From contig BCIO01000005.1 in assembly GCA_001599975.1 (NCBI GenBank), positions 372,001 through 436,000 of the forward strand: DNA of 64,000 nucleotides, in the 5' to 3' direction. The first letter of the stretch is position 1. Each line of letters starts with the position of its first letter. Both the position numbers and the translations under genes were made by a program. The notes beneath the pieces were generated by a model. That model worked only from the letters and a program-made list of their open reading frames with translations, had not been told where the DNA came from and made no database searches. This DNA is from Cystobasidiopsis lactophilus (lineage: Eukaryota; Basidiomycota; Agaricostilbomycetes; Agaricostilbales; Chionosphaeraceae). Shown here piece by piece: positions 33,461 to 45,397 of this stretch.

Positions 33461-35929
33461 CTCTGTGGCTTCTGTTCGATACACGACCTTTCGACTCGGG
33501 GATGTTCACACACAAAACGTTGCGCCGGATGGAGGCGCAGGATAACGGGCTTTCGAATTTCTTTCGCCTGCTTGCTTGCCGCTGTGTATGAAAAGGACTG
33601 GACATGTATTACAACCTATACTTTCTACGAACCACTTTCGAAGAGGCACCAAAAGCTGGACGGGCGAACGCCACCCAGACCTTCCGAGCGAGAGGAGAGG
33701 TTGGATGGTCACCATGGATCACTTTGGCTCTTTTGGCCTCACTCTACAATTCGACGGGCTTATATTGACTTATGAAAGCTGCTGCGCCGACGATGAGTGC
33801 GCTAGATCGACGCCAGCCTGCGCCGAAGGCCTTCCCCGGGGCCTTGAAGTCGACCGAGCTGTCAGCTGTGCCCTGAAGGCCCTCTATGGAGCTCTCGATG
33901 CACCGTCATCCATCTAATCTGACTGCTTCTTGGTGCAATGAGACGGCTTAGGTTACATCTCTGACTTTGAAGCTCTTCAGATCGTAGATAACGCTCGCTC
34001 CTTGACCCGGCTGCCAACTCTTGTTATCTGAGGGCTGGCATGAAGGCACCAAAGCGATGGGGATACGCAATTGTGGAGCAAGAGTCGCAAAGGGCATGGC
34101 GCTAAGCGATCGGCGAGCGCTCGTGAAAGACACGCTTGGTGGCAAAAGTGGCGGCTAACCGACAAAGCCGTTGAAGTGGATTTCGATACCATGAGTGCCA
34201 GATAGGACACAAATTTGCTCTAGGACCGTGTAGAAGACCTGCGAAAACCAGAGATTGCGCATAATCGGACTTATGACTTGAGGCGTAGTTCCTTGGGCTG
34301 CTCGCGAGAGCTAACCGAGTCGCTCCGTGTTTGTTGGAGTCCCTCCGATTATCACTACCTTCTTAGTGAATTCGCCAATGTGCAATAACCGACTGTCGCC
34401 TTCGCCAAAAGATTTGCCATTCCCTCCTTTTTTTTGTGTGTGTGTGTGGGCCGGGGAATAGCAAACTCCTTTGATCATGAAGCGGCCGTTGGATCCACAA
34501 CTAGATACCACGGATGACACAAAACGACAAAGATTGCTCTGTTGGTTATCCCGTTGAAGCCACGCTGGCAAATTGCGCATTGCCAATGAGATCCGGGGCT
34601 CGACAGGCTCGGTCTTAAGGCTCGCGAGGGCAGACGTGAGACGGTCGGCAAGTTTTCAATCCCATTGAAGTCGCCACCTTCTTAGTGACGCTCGCCAATG
34701 TGCAATTCGACTGTGTTCAAGACAACTTGGCTCGGCCCGCAACGCAGAGCACGGACAACGGGCAAATTTTTGGCCCTTCCATCTCTGTGCAACGCGTCGA
34801 AGATCAAATCAGCCATTCGGACAGAACTGGCCATCCGCCCGAGTAGCAGAGAGTCGAGGGCGAAGTACGGCGAGCGCCGACATGGTGAGGTGCTTCATCG
34901 GCAGTATGACGTCCAAGTCCTGCCCTGCCTCCATCGTCAAGGTTGGGCTAGGCTATCCTCCTTTTCATCAAAGTCGTCCTTGGCCGTTTCCTCGATCGTC
35001 GGCTGAGGAGTGAGAATTTGACCCTTCGCTTGACAGAATGGCCGACTTGGTGACGCTCGGCACTCCCGGACGGCGGAGAAGCGCGCGTTCAGCACGAGGG
35101 AAATAATGAGAATCGAGATGGAGGCAATGGGGTGCTGGAGTCGCCATCGCTGATCGAGCTGGGGGTCGCGAAGTTCAAGCAAGTCGGCTCGCTTGGCGGA
35201 GGCCTGCGCTGGTAGAGAAATGCACTCCACATCTGGCACGTAGTTCTTTTGTCTCAAGAAGAAGAGAACAAAGGCAGGTCGAACGAGCGAGCGACCCCAG
35301 GAGCTCCGAGGAGCGAACCAACCGAGACCGTCGAAACTGAGGGCTAAAATGCGGGCAGCAAGGGCGATCACGATGCTTGGAAGCCTCCAAATGATGGTGG
35401 GCAACAAATGTGACTTCAAGCTGCGAAACAACACAGAGAACGACGGGAGAAGGAGGTTCGTGCATTGGGAGCCCTCCGAGTCGACGTCGCCAGCAAGCAA
35501 ATTTGAAGTCAATCTGCGGCCTTGGACCAGAACGAGGCTCAGCAATGGCCAGCGTAATGGTCGGGCTACATTTCAAGATGAACACAAGGCAAAAAGGAGC
35601 TTGCGAGAGTCATGGAGTGGTTCCAAGAGATGCGGAGTCGGCGGCGGCGAAAACTTTCCTCGGTGGCAAAAGTGCCAATTCCGCTCGTGAAGCCCAATCA
35701 TCCAGATGTCTATTGCAGTAACGAGGTCTACAAATTGTGTTTCTATAGAACAGGATACAAAACTTTGCGAGAAGAGGGGAAAACAACGCGAAGCCAGGCG
35801 TGTACAGATTGCGTGTGCTGGAAGGATACAGAACAGAAGAGGAACGAGGGGATGATAACGACAAGAAGACGAGTGTATGAGGTGTTCTGCTGAAGGTGAC
35901 TTTCTAGATGTGCTGGGGCACTTGTGCTG
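33461..35929. other. Gene-poor region with dispersed repeats
   Basis: No gene is supported. Minus-strand ORFs around 34940-35585 are long (up to 202 codons) and partly hydrophobic, but the longest has no ATG near its start and no family features. A plus-strand ATG ORF at 35612-35893 runs into the 3' end of the gene at 35930. Part of 33690-33870 resembles 39790-39950. A (GT)n tract lies near 34435. Confidence 0.55.
34300..34835. repeat. Dispersed repeat, copy 1 plus partial copy
   Basis: The main copy is about 34490-34835 and contains gttgaagccacgctggcaaa, gctcgcgagggcagacgtgag, attgaagtcgccaccttct and cgctcgccaatgtgcaattc. A partial copy with ctaccttcttagtgaattcg lies near 34355. The same blocks in the same order occur at 38780-38990 and 39065-39415. 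No coding capacity or terminal structure lets me name an element class. Confidence 0.75.
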
Positions 35930-37852
35930 CTAGAGCTGGAGCTGATCGTCCTCGTCGTCTCCGGTGTACAGGTCGGACAAGGTTTTCAGACCGATGTGGT
36001 CGCGGCCTGGGAGCTATGGCTGGAATGAGAAAGACCGGCACGAAAGCTCGAAGAGCCCACTCACAAAAGGCAAAGGGCCTTCGAAAGCGACGTTGTACTC
36101 TGGCTCAACATAGGCCACTGGGTCGATCTGGGTGACAGACTCAGTTGAAGCAGGCTCAGAAGGAGAAGGAGAAGCAACTCACATAGGCATATGAGCGGGT
36201 CGGGTCGTTCGCCACCAACAACGCCAATACCGCCTCGATATCTGGGTCTCCTTGACAGGCCGGCTGAAAGACACATACAGTGTGAATCACAGAATCATTT
36301 GTCACGACAGAATCGGGCTCACATTTAATCCATAGGCATGGCCTGGCCAAGAAGAGCGTGAGAAGCCGGCGGTGATGGACGCACATGGGCTGGCAACCTC
36401 TGTGGCGCCCTATGAGACAAAGTGCTCAGGCGAGTTTTGCTCGAGTCAAAAGAAGAGATAAGCGCACAGCCGCTTCAGAGCCAGCATCAGCGCCATTGGT
36501 GGTGTTTGGGGAGCCATCATCCGCGCCGTCTTGCTCCTGCAAATGATGACCCTGGGACCACTTTTGAATCAGCTCTCCACCAGAGGAGCTCTTCGATGAA
36601 GAGAGTAACCCACTCGCTCCTCTTCCTCCATCGTATCGGGGTCGCCATGGGAAGTGCTCTCATCCCCCGCTGGCACATCAGCAGGCAAAGCAGGGCTGGA
36701 GTCCACGAGACTGCGTCCGGTGGGTGGAGGAGTAGGCGTGCCGTCGGAGGAAGAGTCGACGTCAGATCCCGATGACTCGTCAGCGCTCTCGTCTAAGTCG
36801 TCGTCATCATCGTCGTAGTCAGAGTTGATCTGGGGAGAGTTCGGAGTGAGTTTCCCGTCTTCGAAGTACAAGGTGTAAGAAGACTTAGCCGCACCTTGTC
36901 ACTGTCGTTTTTATCCTTCCAAGCGCGAGCGGCCTTGGCCCTTCTTTTCACCTCTTCGGGCGAGGGTTGCCAGGCGGCTTGAACGTCGGCGGGCGAACCA
37001 TAGCGCTCCAAAATACTGATTAAAAATCGTTCGGGGCTGGGCAGGCTGGAGATGGGAGGGCCGTGCTCGATCGGAGGTTTGATGGATGGGCTCCGGGTTC
37101 TCCTGGTATAGCGAGTTCGTGGAGTGACCTGGCTCCGCTGCGGCTGGCTGGGAGGCACATTGGAAGAAGATGGGCCAGTATTGAGTGAAGAGGGGCCAGC
37201 CATGGGCGCTTGAAAACCATGCGAGACTGGCTTCTTCGGAGTGGCCACGGTCTTCGTTGGACTGGAGCGAACGGCGCCGGCATCAGACTCCTGGCTGTTG
37301 GCTACAGCTGCCAGCATGATCTTGGAGTCGCGGTTGAAAGCGCTGATCTGACGTTTGGCGTGTTGAGGAGCAGGTTCGAGCGCCCCTTGGCTCTTCGACT
37401 CGGAGTCAGCGCGCTTCCACGCCCAGATGAGAATTGAAGACGGGACGCACCTGTTCATAGGCCTTCCAGGCCTTGAGATGGTAATTGGCTTGCGACAGGG
37501 CGCTGGTTGCGCTATGATCGCCCTCCTCCGTATCCGCCCAACGAATGTAGTTGATGACCACGGCCGCAGCCACCGCTTCCTCGTCCAGCTCAGGCCCGAT
37601 GCCCAGAAGATACTTGGAGAGCGGACGGTCGCTCTCATCGTTCTCGTCGCCAGCTAGGGCAGCAAACCTGGGTGCGCGGACAAGATTGAGCGAAAAGGTA
37701 AACAAGGGCGAGCTAGGGCCCGGGACGCACGATTGGCTGAAGACAAAATTCGGGTACTTGACTCGCAACTGGGTGATAGCAGCTCGCGTTCGCTGAGCAA
37801 GAGGAAAAGCGATGGCCGGCACCAGGGGAGGAGGCGACGGGTCCGAGGACAT
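35930..37852 (-). CDS. Uncharacterised acidic low-complexity protein, probably nuclear
   Basis: Starts at an ATG at 37852 (MSSDPSPPPLVPAIAFPLAQ). A helical segment follows (LSKYLLGIGPELDEEAVAAA then VVINYIRWADTEEGD, NYHLKAWKAYEQ). Next is a Pro/Ser/Thr-rich basic region with RYTRRTRSPS, then FLISILERYGSPADVQAAW and KRRAKAARAWKDKND. A strongly acidic run of Asp/Glu/Ser (near 36800) follows. The end, assembled over short exons, is DIEAVLALLVANDPTRSYAY, IDPVAYVEPEYNVAFEG and GRDHIGLKTLSDLYTGDDED before the stop at 35930. At least six introns are implied. The mix of basic and acidic low-complexity suggests a chromatin or RNA-associated factor, but I recognise no domain. Exons near 36.4 kb are uncertain. 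Confidence 0.6.
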
Positions 37853-40079
37853 GTTTGAAACAAAAGCGCGGCAATCGTTCTCGTCTTTGTTGGGCCAACA
37901 AGAGACGAGCAGCAGCACCCCAAAGCTCCTTGGAATGAAGAGAGCAGGGTGGTGGGACCGGAGCAAGAATAACGGACCGTCCACAAGGGTCAAAAGCTTG
38001 TTCGGCCGTTGTCGAAGCCCACTGTAAAATTTGCCACCCCCGTTCCGCCGCGCCTCTGGCAGGCTCAATCTACACAACGTTGTCATACTACAGAGTGATG
38101 ATCAGTCCCAGTGGCGTGCCAGCGGCTGGGGTAAATGCCTGCAAAAAAGCAGCTAGAAATTCTTGCCACTTGCTCGGCTCACGGCCATGGGCTGGGCTCG
38201 GAGTGGATGGTACGCTGCGATGGATATCACGGAGAGGATAGTGCAATTCAAGCTGCTAGAAGAAGGGTTGGATCTGAATTGAAAGTGGATCCGATGTGTT
38301 TCGTTTGCCGCCCAATGACCAGCTCTTCTGTTCCATCGACATAGCTCGACTTGTAAATGAACGAAAACATCGCGGCCATCGTAGAGTGTAGCGTAGGTGG
38401 TAGATTCTTTTGCGACAAGGCAGGCGAGGTGATAAACGGCCGATGTCGAGTTGGTGGCAAACCCGAATCGCGATCGCGTGAAAAGCCAACCGTTGACGAT
38501 TTGTTCCAATACCACTTGCCGCGAGAAGAGTCCAAAATTGCTGGTGGCATAGTGCCGAAGCATGGTTGTGTGTTGCGCATGTCACCGGCTACACTTTGGT
38601 TCGGAAGGCTCGGGGTTTCAGCTCGTAAAGGCAAACCTGCGATGGCCGAATGGTTGGGAAGCCTTTTGACATCACTACCACCTTAGTGGTCGACCAGTGC
38701 GCTAAGCAGTCTCGACGATGACATTCCTGTCTTTTCTTTTTGTTGCTTGAACTCGTCCCTCCAAGCCATTATTGGGTGCCACCGTTGGGCTCGGTACCAC
38801 AAGTTGTATCAAACGACAAAGATTGCTCGAGGAGTCGCGTTGAAGCCACGCTGGCAAATTGCGCGTTAACAATGAGAAGCCCTGGCACGGCAGACTCGGT
38901 CTAGCTCATGGGCAGATGTGAGAGAGCCGGGTGTTCGTAGTTCCATTGAGGTCGCTACCTTCTTAGCAAAGCCTAAACCGACGATGCGCAAACGGTCTAC
39001 ACCAGTGAACATGACGTTATTTTTTGCTTCCTGTCTTGCTTTTGGGATTGGAGCAGGGGTTGATTGGACGGCACCAAACGGGCCGGACTTGAATACCGAA
39101 AGCGTCACAAAACGACACAGAATGCTCTGGTAGGAGTCGCATTGAAGCCACGCTGTCGATTGCGCATTCCCAATGAGAACCGGGCTCGACAGGCTCGTTC
39201 TAGGCTCGCGAGGGCAGATGTGAGAGAGTCGGTGTGTATCGTAATTCCATTGAAGTCGCCACCTTCCTAGTGACGCTCGCCAATGTGCAATTCGACTGTG
39301 TTCAAGACAACTTGGCTCGGCCCGCAACGCTGAGCATGGACACCAGGCAACTTTTTTGGCCCTTCAATCTCTGTGCATCGCGTCGAAATTCAAAGCAGGC
39401 GTCCTTTGTGAACTCGGAACAAGCGTCGGAGCAGCAGAAAGAGCAATAGTCGTGCAGAACTATTCGAGCATGAGTGGCGGAACTTTGGCCTTCCGGATCA
39501 GAGCGGGACCGCGTTGATCGCGTCCAATTTCGAGGCCAAACATCGTCGATAACGTCTGAGGTGCCAGCAGAAACAAAGGCAGCTTGCCGATCTGGCATGG
39601 GCATGCAACAGGATGAAGCCCGCCGATCGACTCCAAGAGACGTTCGGGCGAACTCATCTTGATCCGCATCAACCAGGATCTACCAGGGTGGTTGTGGTTA
39701 CTCTCAATGCCTTCATTGTTCATTCCCAACACATGCCGAGCGTGCCGGCTCGCCTGTGACCGCATCCCGGCCCTCCCACTGCTTTGCTCGTCGCCTCTCG
39801 CCGCTAAAGACCACTTTGATTCTTTTCGCTTTAGGCTGCATCCACAAGGCTCTCTCCAACTTCTAGAAGGTGTACTTCGGCTTGGAGTGCGCTGAACCGG
39901 CGCCAACTTGCTAAAAGCTCTTCCCGCCTCGAAAGTCGACCGAGCTGTCAGGCAATTTTTAAAGCGTCTTTTATCGATCTCTGGGGGGTTCTGAATGCAC
40001 GAGAATGAACCTACATTGATTTTTGCTCGGTCGCTGAAGGCGGTACGCTAGCTTGCCGTGGCACGAAGGGCTAGGATGG
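37853..40079. other. Gene-poor region with dispersed repeats and weak ORFs
   Basis: About 2.2 kb. A minus-strand ORF with an ATG at 38580 and stop at 38248 (110 codons, ends NSDPTLLLAA) has acceptable codons but no family features. Another frame over the same DNA is also open, so I do not call it. Repeat copies fill 38780-39415. Sequence at 39790-39950 resembles 33690-33870, sharing gtcgaccgagctgtcag. Confidence 0.5.
38780..39415. repeat. Dispersed repeat, copies 2 and 3
   Basis: Copy 2 (about 38780-38990) and copy 3 (about 39065-39415) share block order with the copy at 34490-34835: a cgacaaagattgctc-like start, gttgaagccacgctggc, a cgcattnccaatgag segment, ggcagatgtgagagag, attgaagtcgccacctt. 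Copy 3 is closest to copy 1 over its 3' half (tgttcaagacaacttggctc, then ggcccttc). Copy 2 stops after ctaccttcttagc. A related fragment (actaccaccttagtgg) lies near 38675. Confidence 0.75.
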
Positions 40080-41480
40080 AGGGTCGACGCTGTCAAGCCT
40101 GCAAAAGCGTCTGCTGCTTTGGTGGGTCGCAGTGTCTCCATGAGACGATGCTATGGTCTTAATTGCGAAGCTCCCGGCAGCTCCTTCGAAAGGGGTCCGT
40201 CCTCGAAAGCCGGGCGATCTTGCATGCTGCTCGCCAATGACTTTCTCTGCCTCGTTGCTTTGGTGGGTCACCTCACCCTCCCATAAGACAGTGAACTCAG
40301 TCTCATCGTTCTGTTGATGATCCACAGTTTTTATCTGCTGTGCAAATGATTACTTTGCCTGTCGGCCTCCCCCGCTACTCTGCCAGTCTGCCTAAAGCCT
40401 AGATTACAGGTGGGTTCGCAGCACTTCCTTAGACACTTCACTCAGTCTAGCTCTACTCTGTCGTATTCCTACAGCTCCAAAGCGCTCAAGGGGGTTCCAA
40501 ATGCGGTGGCGAGCCGAGCGAGCACCACCATGGTGTTTCACTCGTCGAAGGTGGGCTGCCCGTGTCTACCACAGACGCAACTTTCTGAGTCTTCCCATGC
40601 ACGATCGTGCCCACAGATAGGCTGCGAACGTGCTTCAAAGCCCAAGATTGAAATATGTATGCGCCTTGGCTTCTTGGGCGAGGCACTGATGGCTTGAAGG
40701 TGGGCTGGGTTCCCTCATTCAGACCCTCCAATGGAGCTTATTCTTGAACTCATACTGCAGTACTCTCAGCTCAAGGTGACTCAGTGCCAGGATGTGCCTG
40801 CAAAGCTGTTGGCTGTGAAGAGGGTGGGTGGTGCTCCTTACATTTGAGGTCTCTATGGACTCCTGATTGTCCTCTGCCTGGCTACAGGAGATGTCCAAGT
40901 GACGGTTGGGCTGGCCTTGCCGTCGTGCGTCGCTGTCTCTCCCTTTAGATCATATTATGTGTCTAAACAGAGTTCGAATAACAGAGACGCCAATCCTTGA
41001 CTCGGCTTTCAAATGTCCAGTCGCTTACCCTCTTTCACCAGAGTAAATCAACTGCGAATTACGATACGGCGCAGCTGCCCAGGCTCAGATGTTGGAGCGT
41101 CAGCCCGGCGAGACCATTTCACATCGTGCGTCGCTGTCCCTTCCTCCAGACCAGCTCGTGTTTTGAGAAGTACTTTGCACGTACAGACGTCCTCTGGACC
41201 CATTTCTAAAAGACCCACTCCTTTGGCTGGTGTGGCCAGTCTATTGCCAAAGCGCCGAAGACGGTGGCGATAATTTTGAGCGCTGCGGTGGGTGTCGATC
41301 TTGTCCCTTAGAATCTGTCAGGATTCCTGCGTGCGTCTTTCTCGTCTCGTTGCAGCTTCAAGAGGACCGACTTTTGGAAGTGGCGCGTGGGTGGGTGATG
41401 CTCCCTTCTTCAGAACTAACTGACATATGTTCTCAGACCTGGCCAACTCTCTCACAGTGATTTTTGTGCAGTCGCTCGTC
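40080..41480 (+). pseudogene. Array of intron-like cassettes with degenerate exons
   Basis: At least ten plausible introns on the plus strand: 40122-40180, 40263-40327, 40410-40474, 40551-40616, 40700-40760, 40824-40887, 40925-40970, 41126-41186, 41288-41355 and 41391-41436. Most start GTGGG and have a 5'-proximal pyrimidine/TTAGA-type box. The 40-140 nt pieces between them show no single open frame. The pieces at about 40480 and 41060 resemble exon 2 of the gene at 31945 (GCTCAGATGTTGGAGCGTCA versus GCGCAGATGTTGGAGCGCCA), and the donor at 41126 and acceptor at 41186 fall at matching places. It reads as a decayed paralogue; a spliced noncoding RNA is the alternative. Confidence 0.5.
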
Positions 41481-41986
41481 CCAGACGGGAACGCAGCGTC
41501 TCGGTGGCGAATTCCTATTTGCTTGGTGAGCCTCAAGCTCCTTCAGAACTTGTCCTCGGTTCTTACTCGTCTCGAACAAGACTCACAGCTTCAATGTCTT
41601 GCCTTCATCTCACTCTTGCTGCAAAAAGGACAGGGGCTCCCAAGCAGATCTCCAGGCCTTGGCACAATCGATCTCCGTCCGCGGTCGCTATGGAACCCCC
41701 AGCCTCGCACGGAGGCCCAAGCGCCTTTCCATGTATCTAGCCTTGCAATCCTCAGTCCCAAACTGCCACATTTTCAAAGCCCAAGAACTTGACGCGGAGC
41801 ACCATTTCCATGCGCTTCTTCGCCGCCAAGCCCGCCTCAGCGCCCTCGCACTTCTTGTCCCCGTCTCACCGCCGCTTCCTGCACTTGTCCGCGAGCTTGC
41901 TGAAGATGTGTGCGTAAACGTCGCTGGAGACCATAGTAGCTAGCGCCCTGACCTGCGCGGACGAGCAGCTGTGAACGGGCCTGCGC
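41481..41986. other. Region upstream of VCX1
   Basis: About 500 bp. An ATG at 41802 opens a short stretch MRFFAAKPASAPSHFLSPSH that stays open to a GTGCGT at 41907. In phase, this could be an alternative first exon joined to the VCX1 acceptor near 42089. I see no independent gene. Confidence 0.4.
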
Positions 41987-44193
41987 ATGAGACTTCGCCC
42001 TTGCTGGCTCGAATGGAGCGGAGAGTGAGCTTGTCGTTACTCGTTGCCTGGCTTTGGCATCAGGTTTACGTCCCTGGGCTACACAGCGCAAATCGTATGT
42101 CTGCCATTGCCCTGCCTCACAAGCCAAGCCCTGAGCGTGGAACGAGCAGCACGATCCATTCGGAGCATGACGAGCCTTTGACCGTCCTCTCCTCCTTCCG
42201 CGCCTTGTTCTTGGGCTCCTACTTGAACCTGCTCCTCCTAGCCGTGCCCTTCTCCTTCGCCGCCCACTTTGCAGGCTGGTCCGCCGAGGCAACGTTCATC
42301 ATCTCGTTCGTGGCCATCATTCCACTGGCTTCGGTTCGTCTGGGTCCTTTTACCTTAGCCATTTACTGCGAGGCTGACTCCTCTTGGGTTTCGGCGAACA
42401 GCTACTGGGGGATGCGACCGAGCAATGCGCCGTGCACCTCAACGAATCCGTCGGAGCGCTATTGAACGTTCGTCCCAGTCTCGCACTTTATACAGCCCCA
42501 GGCCTGTATTAATGCCTCGACTCCTGTCGAACAGGCCACATTCGGCAACGCCTGCGAGCTGATCATTGGCGTGCTAGCCTTGACCCAGGGCCAACTGCGG
42601 ATCGTCCAAACCTCCATGCTGGGCTCCATCCTCTCCAACGTGCTCCTCGTCCTCGGCTGCTCCTTCTTCGCCGCCGGCTTCAAGCGCTCCGAGTCCTCCT
42701 TCGCCATGACCGCCGCCCAGAACTCGGTCTCCATCTTGCTGCTCGCCACCTCCACCTTGATCATCCCCGCGGCCTACCACGCCTCGACGGTCTTCAGGGG
42801 CGGCAAGGACGAAAGTGACATTGCTGGGCTGCTGTTCATCTCCCGCGGCACGTCCATCGTGAGTTTCGCGGCTTTCACATTATCTCATGGGAGATTTCTT
42901 TGATGGTGTGCTTACAGATCATGCTATTCATCTACGCTTGTTATCTGTACTTCCAACTTCGCTCGCACGCATTCCTCTTCCAAGCCGCCGAGCAGCTCGA
43001 GGTCGAGGAGGAAGAAGGCGAGGGCGCCACCGCCACCTTGCCCGTCGCGCTCTTCACGCTGCTCATCGTCACCGTCGTCACCTCCTTCTGCGCCGATTAC
43101 CGTTCGTTCCCTACTTCACTTTAGATCTCACAAAAGGCCTGAGAAGCTCTGCGAGTGGACAGTGGTCGAGAGCATCGACGAGTTTGCCATCCGGTTCAAC
43201 ATCCCAAAGACTTTCATCGGGTGCGTTTGGATGGCCTTTACCTGTTAAGCCCATGCTGTTTTGGCTTACTCTGGAGCCGTGATTCACAGTCTGGTCTTGT
43301 TGCCCATCGTGGCCAACGCGGCAGAAGTGAGGGTTGGATCACTTTTACCTTAGCCCGAAGTGGTGGCTCAGGAGTTTTTCTTTTCGTTCCTTCACAGCAC
43401 GTTACCGTGAGTCTTGGTCTACCTATTCCAATTCATTTTGGTGCTTGAGGCTGAAGGACTCTCACAGAGCGTCTGGATGGCCATGAAAGGCCGGATGGGT
43501 TCGCACTCGCCTTTCACCTCAGATGAGCTTCATTCTGATCTAGGTGTGTCGAAAATCGAACAGAAATCACCATCGGCGTCTCTGTTGGCTCCTCAATCGT
43601 TCGTGCTCTTCCTTCTCTAGCTCTTCTTTGAGCTCACATTAGAGCGAACATTGAACAGCAAATCGCCATCTGCGTCATCCCCGCCCTGGTCCTCGTTGGC
43701 TGGGCTATTGATCAGCCTCTGACCGTGAGCCGTCCCTACCTTTCAGACACTTGCCATACACACAGTCTGATCCATGTGGCATGGCTCACAGCTCTACTTT
43801 GAGAACTTTGAGGTCCGCTCGCCTTCCCCTTGAATCTCGCCTTTTGTGATACTTAGTTGTCGACCTGGACAGACCATCGTTCTCTTCATTTCTGTACTGG
43901 TGAGCCAATCCTACCCTTTAAGACACGAAAGAGGAGTCTGAAGTTGGTTGGTTGCCACAGATGGTCCAGAATTTGCTCGTGGACGGCAAGTCGAACTACC
44001 TCGAAGGGCTGATGCTGTAAGCCGGTTACCTCTTCCTCATCAGTTTTGGCAGTGCTGATACCTCAGGGAGCTCCGGTTTACAGGGTAACGCTTTACATCG
44101 TGAGTTGGCGCTTTCACCCCCAAGTTCGATGGACTTATATTTCATGCTCGACTGCCCTCGCAGGTCATCGCCTTGGCTTTCTGGGTGTCATGA
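41987..44193 (+). CDS. VCX1: Vacuolar Ca2+/H+ antiporter (CAX/VCX1 family)
   Basis: The proposed start is the ATG at 41987 (MRLRPCWLEWSG); after an intron the protein continues ANRMSAIALPHKP, and the ATG at 42099 is an alternative. Family blocks: LGSYLNLLLLAVPFSFAAH, LLGDATEQCAVHLNESVGAL, ATFGNACELIIGVLAL (first exchanger repeat with the acidic Glu), LRIVQTSMLGSILSNVLLVL, a loop rich in Glu, then LVESIDEFAIRFNIPKTFIG, LLPIVANAAEHVT (second repeat) and MVQNLLVDGKSNYLEGLML joined to VTLYIVIALAFWVS before the stop at 44193. About eleven helices are expected. CAX proteins load Ca2+ into the vacuole using the proton gradient. More than ten introns, several with the cctaccttt-type box. Another donor (gtaagc) lies 14 nt after the stop. 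Confidence 0.93.
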
Positions 44194-45397
44194 AATCAGT
44201 TCTTCTGGTAAGCACAGGCTCAGTTCATCATCGACGGGCGTTGCTGATGTTAGGAATTTGTGGTTGCAGGTAGATTTTCATCGTGAGCTCGCCTCCCCTT
44301 TCAAGTCCAATGGACTTTCACAATAGGTACCTCACAGAACAGCGGCGAGGCCCATCGAAGCAAACGCAGAGATTCACCCGGGCGCAAAGTGAAGCCAGGT
44401 GGCAAAAAAAAACAGCAAATCGAACTTCAAGCGGTGTTTCAATTTGGGATCAAAACCATGTACAGTACAAACATTGAGAGCTTATAAAGTCCGTTCTGGA
44501 ACTCCTTCTTGGACTTTGCTTGCTGGCACGGTGGCGACTTTGAGTAGCTAGGTCCGCTGTTCCACCTCAACGCCGCTCGTTAGGCGCTCCGCCTTGTGTC
44601 AGGGCTATACTGTACGATGATACTGCTTGATGCGAGTCAACGCGGCCAACTCACAAGTCGGTGGCGGATCATCGCTGCTTCAACTCCGCGCGCCGAGCTT
44701 GTTGCTCCAGGCCGGCGACTCGTCTGCTGCCTGTGTCCATTGGCCTATGCTCTGTCACGCTTTTGCGACCTGTTGAATGCTGCTGATGCTAAAGCGTTGC
44801 GCTTTGCGATGTGCTCTACCCCGCATTGCCCGATTTCTGCGGGCGCACGCTGGCGGCGCTTCGTCTTCCTACTGCTACCCGCTCGGTAATGGCCCATACG
44901 ACTTTGGTGGTGCTGCTGCTAGCATCACGAAAGAAGGTGGGCTCACGGTGAAGACACGGGGATGCACTCGGATCAAATTCAGGATGTATGATGCGCTCCT
45001 AAACTGGGGTTCATGCTGATCATCCACACGATTTCATTTGTGCTTTTAATAGCGGATTCTAAAGCTGCCGAGTAGTGAGCGTTGGCCCAAGAGTGGAGGC
45101 TGCCAATGCGACCTGACTGCTCGAGGCGATTGGATTTGGGACAGCACCGTCCATCTTCTGCCCTTACCCTTCTCACATTCTGCCCTGTGTGTATAATGTT
45201 GTGTTTGGCTGCTTCACCCACATCACTACCCCGCGATCAGCTAGATGCCGAGTCGAGATGCCGGACCTCTGAATAGCACAGATCATGACCCCGCTCTTTG
45301 CCTCTGTGCTTAATCGGCACCCTGCGGTTCTTCCGCCCTTCGCCATTTGTAGTGACCTCTTTTGCTCAGTTACAACCAATCCCAAGCGACAGAAATA
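44194..45397. other. Intergenic region between VCX1 and the GST gene
   Basis: About 1.2 kb. The first 150 bp hold two further intron-like segments (44208-44269 and one starting near 44281), probably in the VCX1 3' UTR. The rest has overlapping ORFs with no features and presumably includes the GST promoter. Confidence 0.55.

Noticed and set aside
33780-33917. Short stretch ending CALKALYGALDAPSS that recalls a Copia-type reverse transcriptase block
   Set aside because: Only a few residues match, with no neighbouring pol domains or terminal repeats. Chance similarity is likely.
34937-35545. 202-codon minus-strand ORF with hydrophobic segments
   Set aside because: It opens with TTG, contains no early ATG, and another frame over the same DNA is also open.
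38248-38580. 110-codon minus-strand ORF ending NSDPTLLLAA
   Set aside because: Codons are acceptable, but a second frame is equally open, there is no homology signal, and it is surrounded by repeats.
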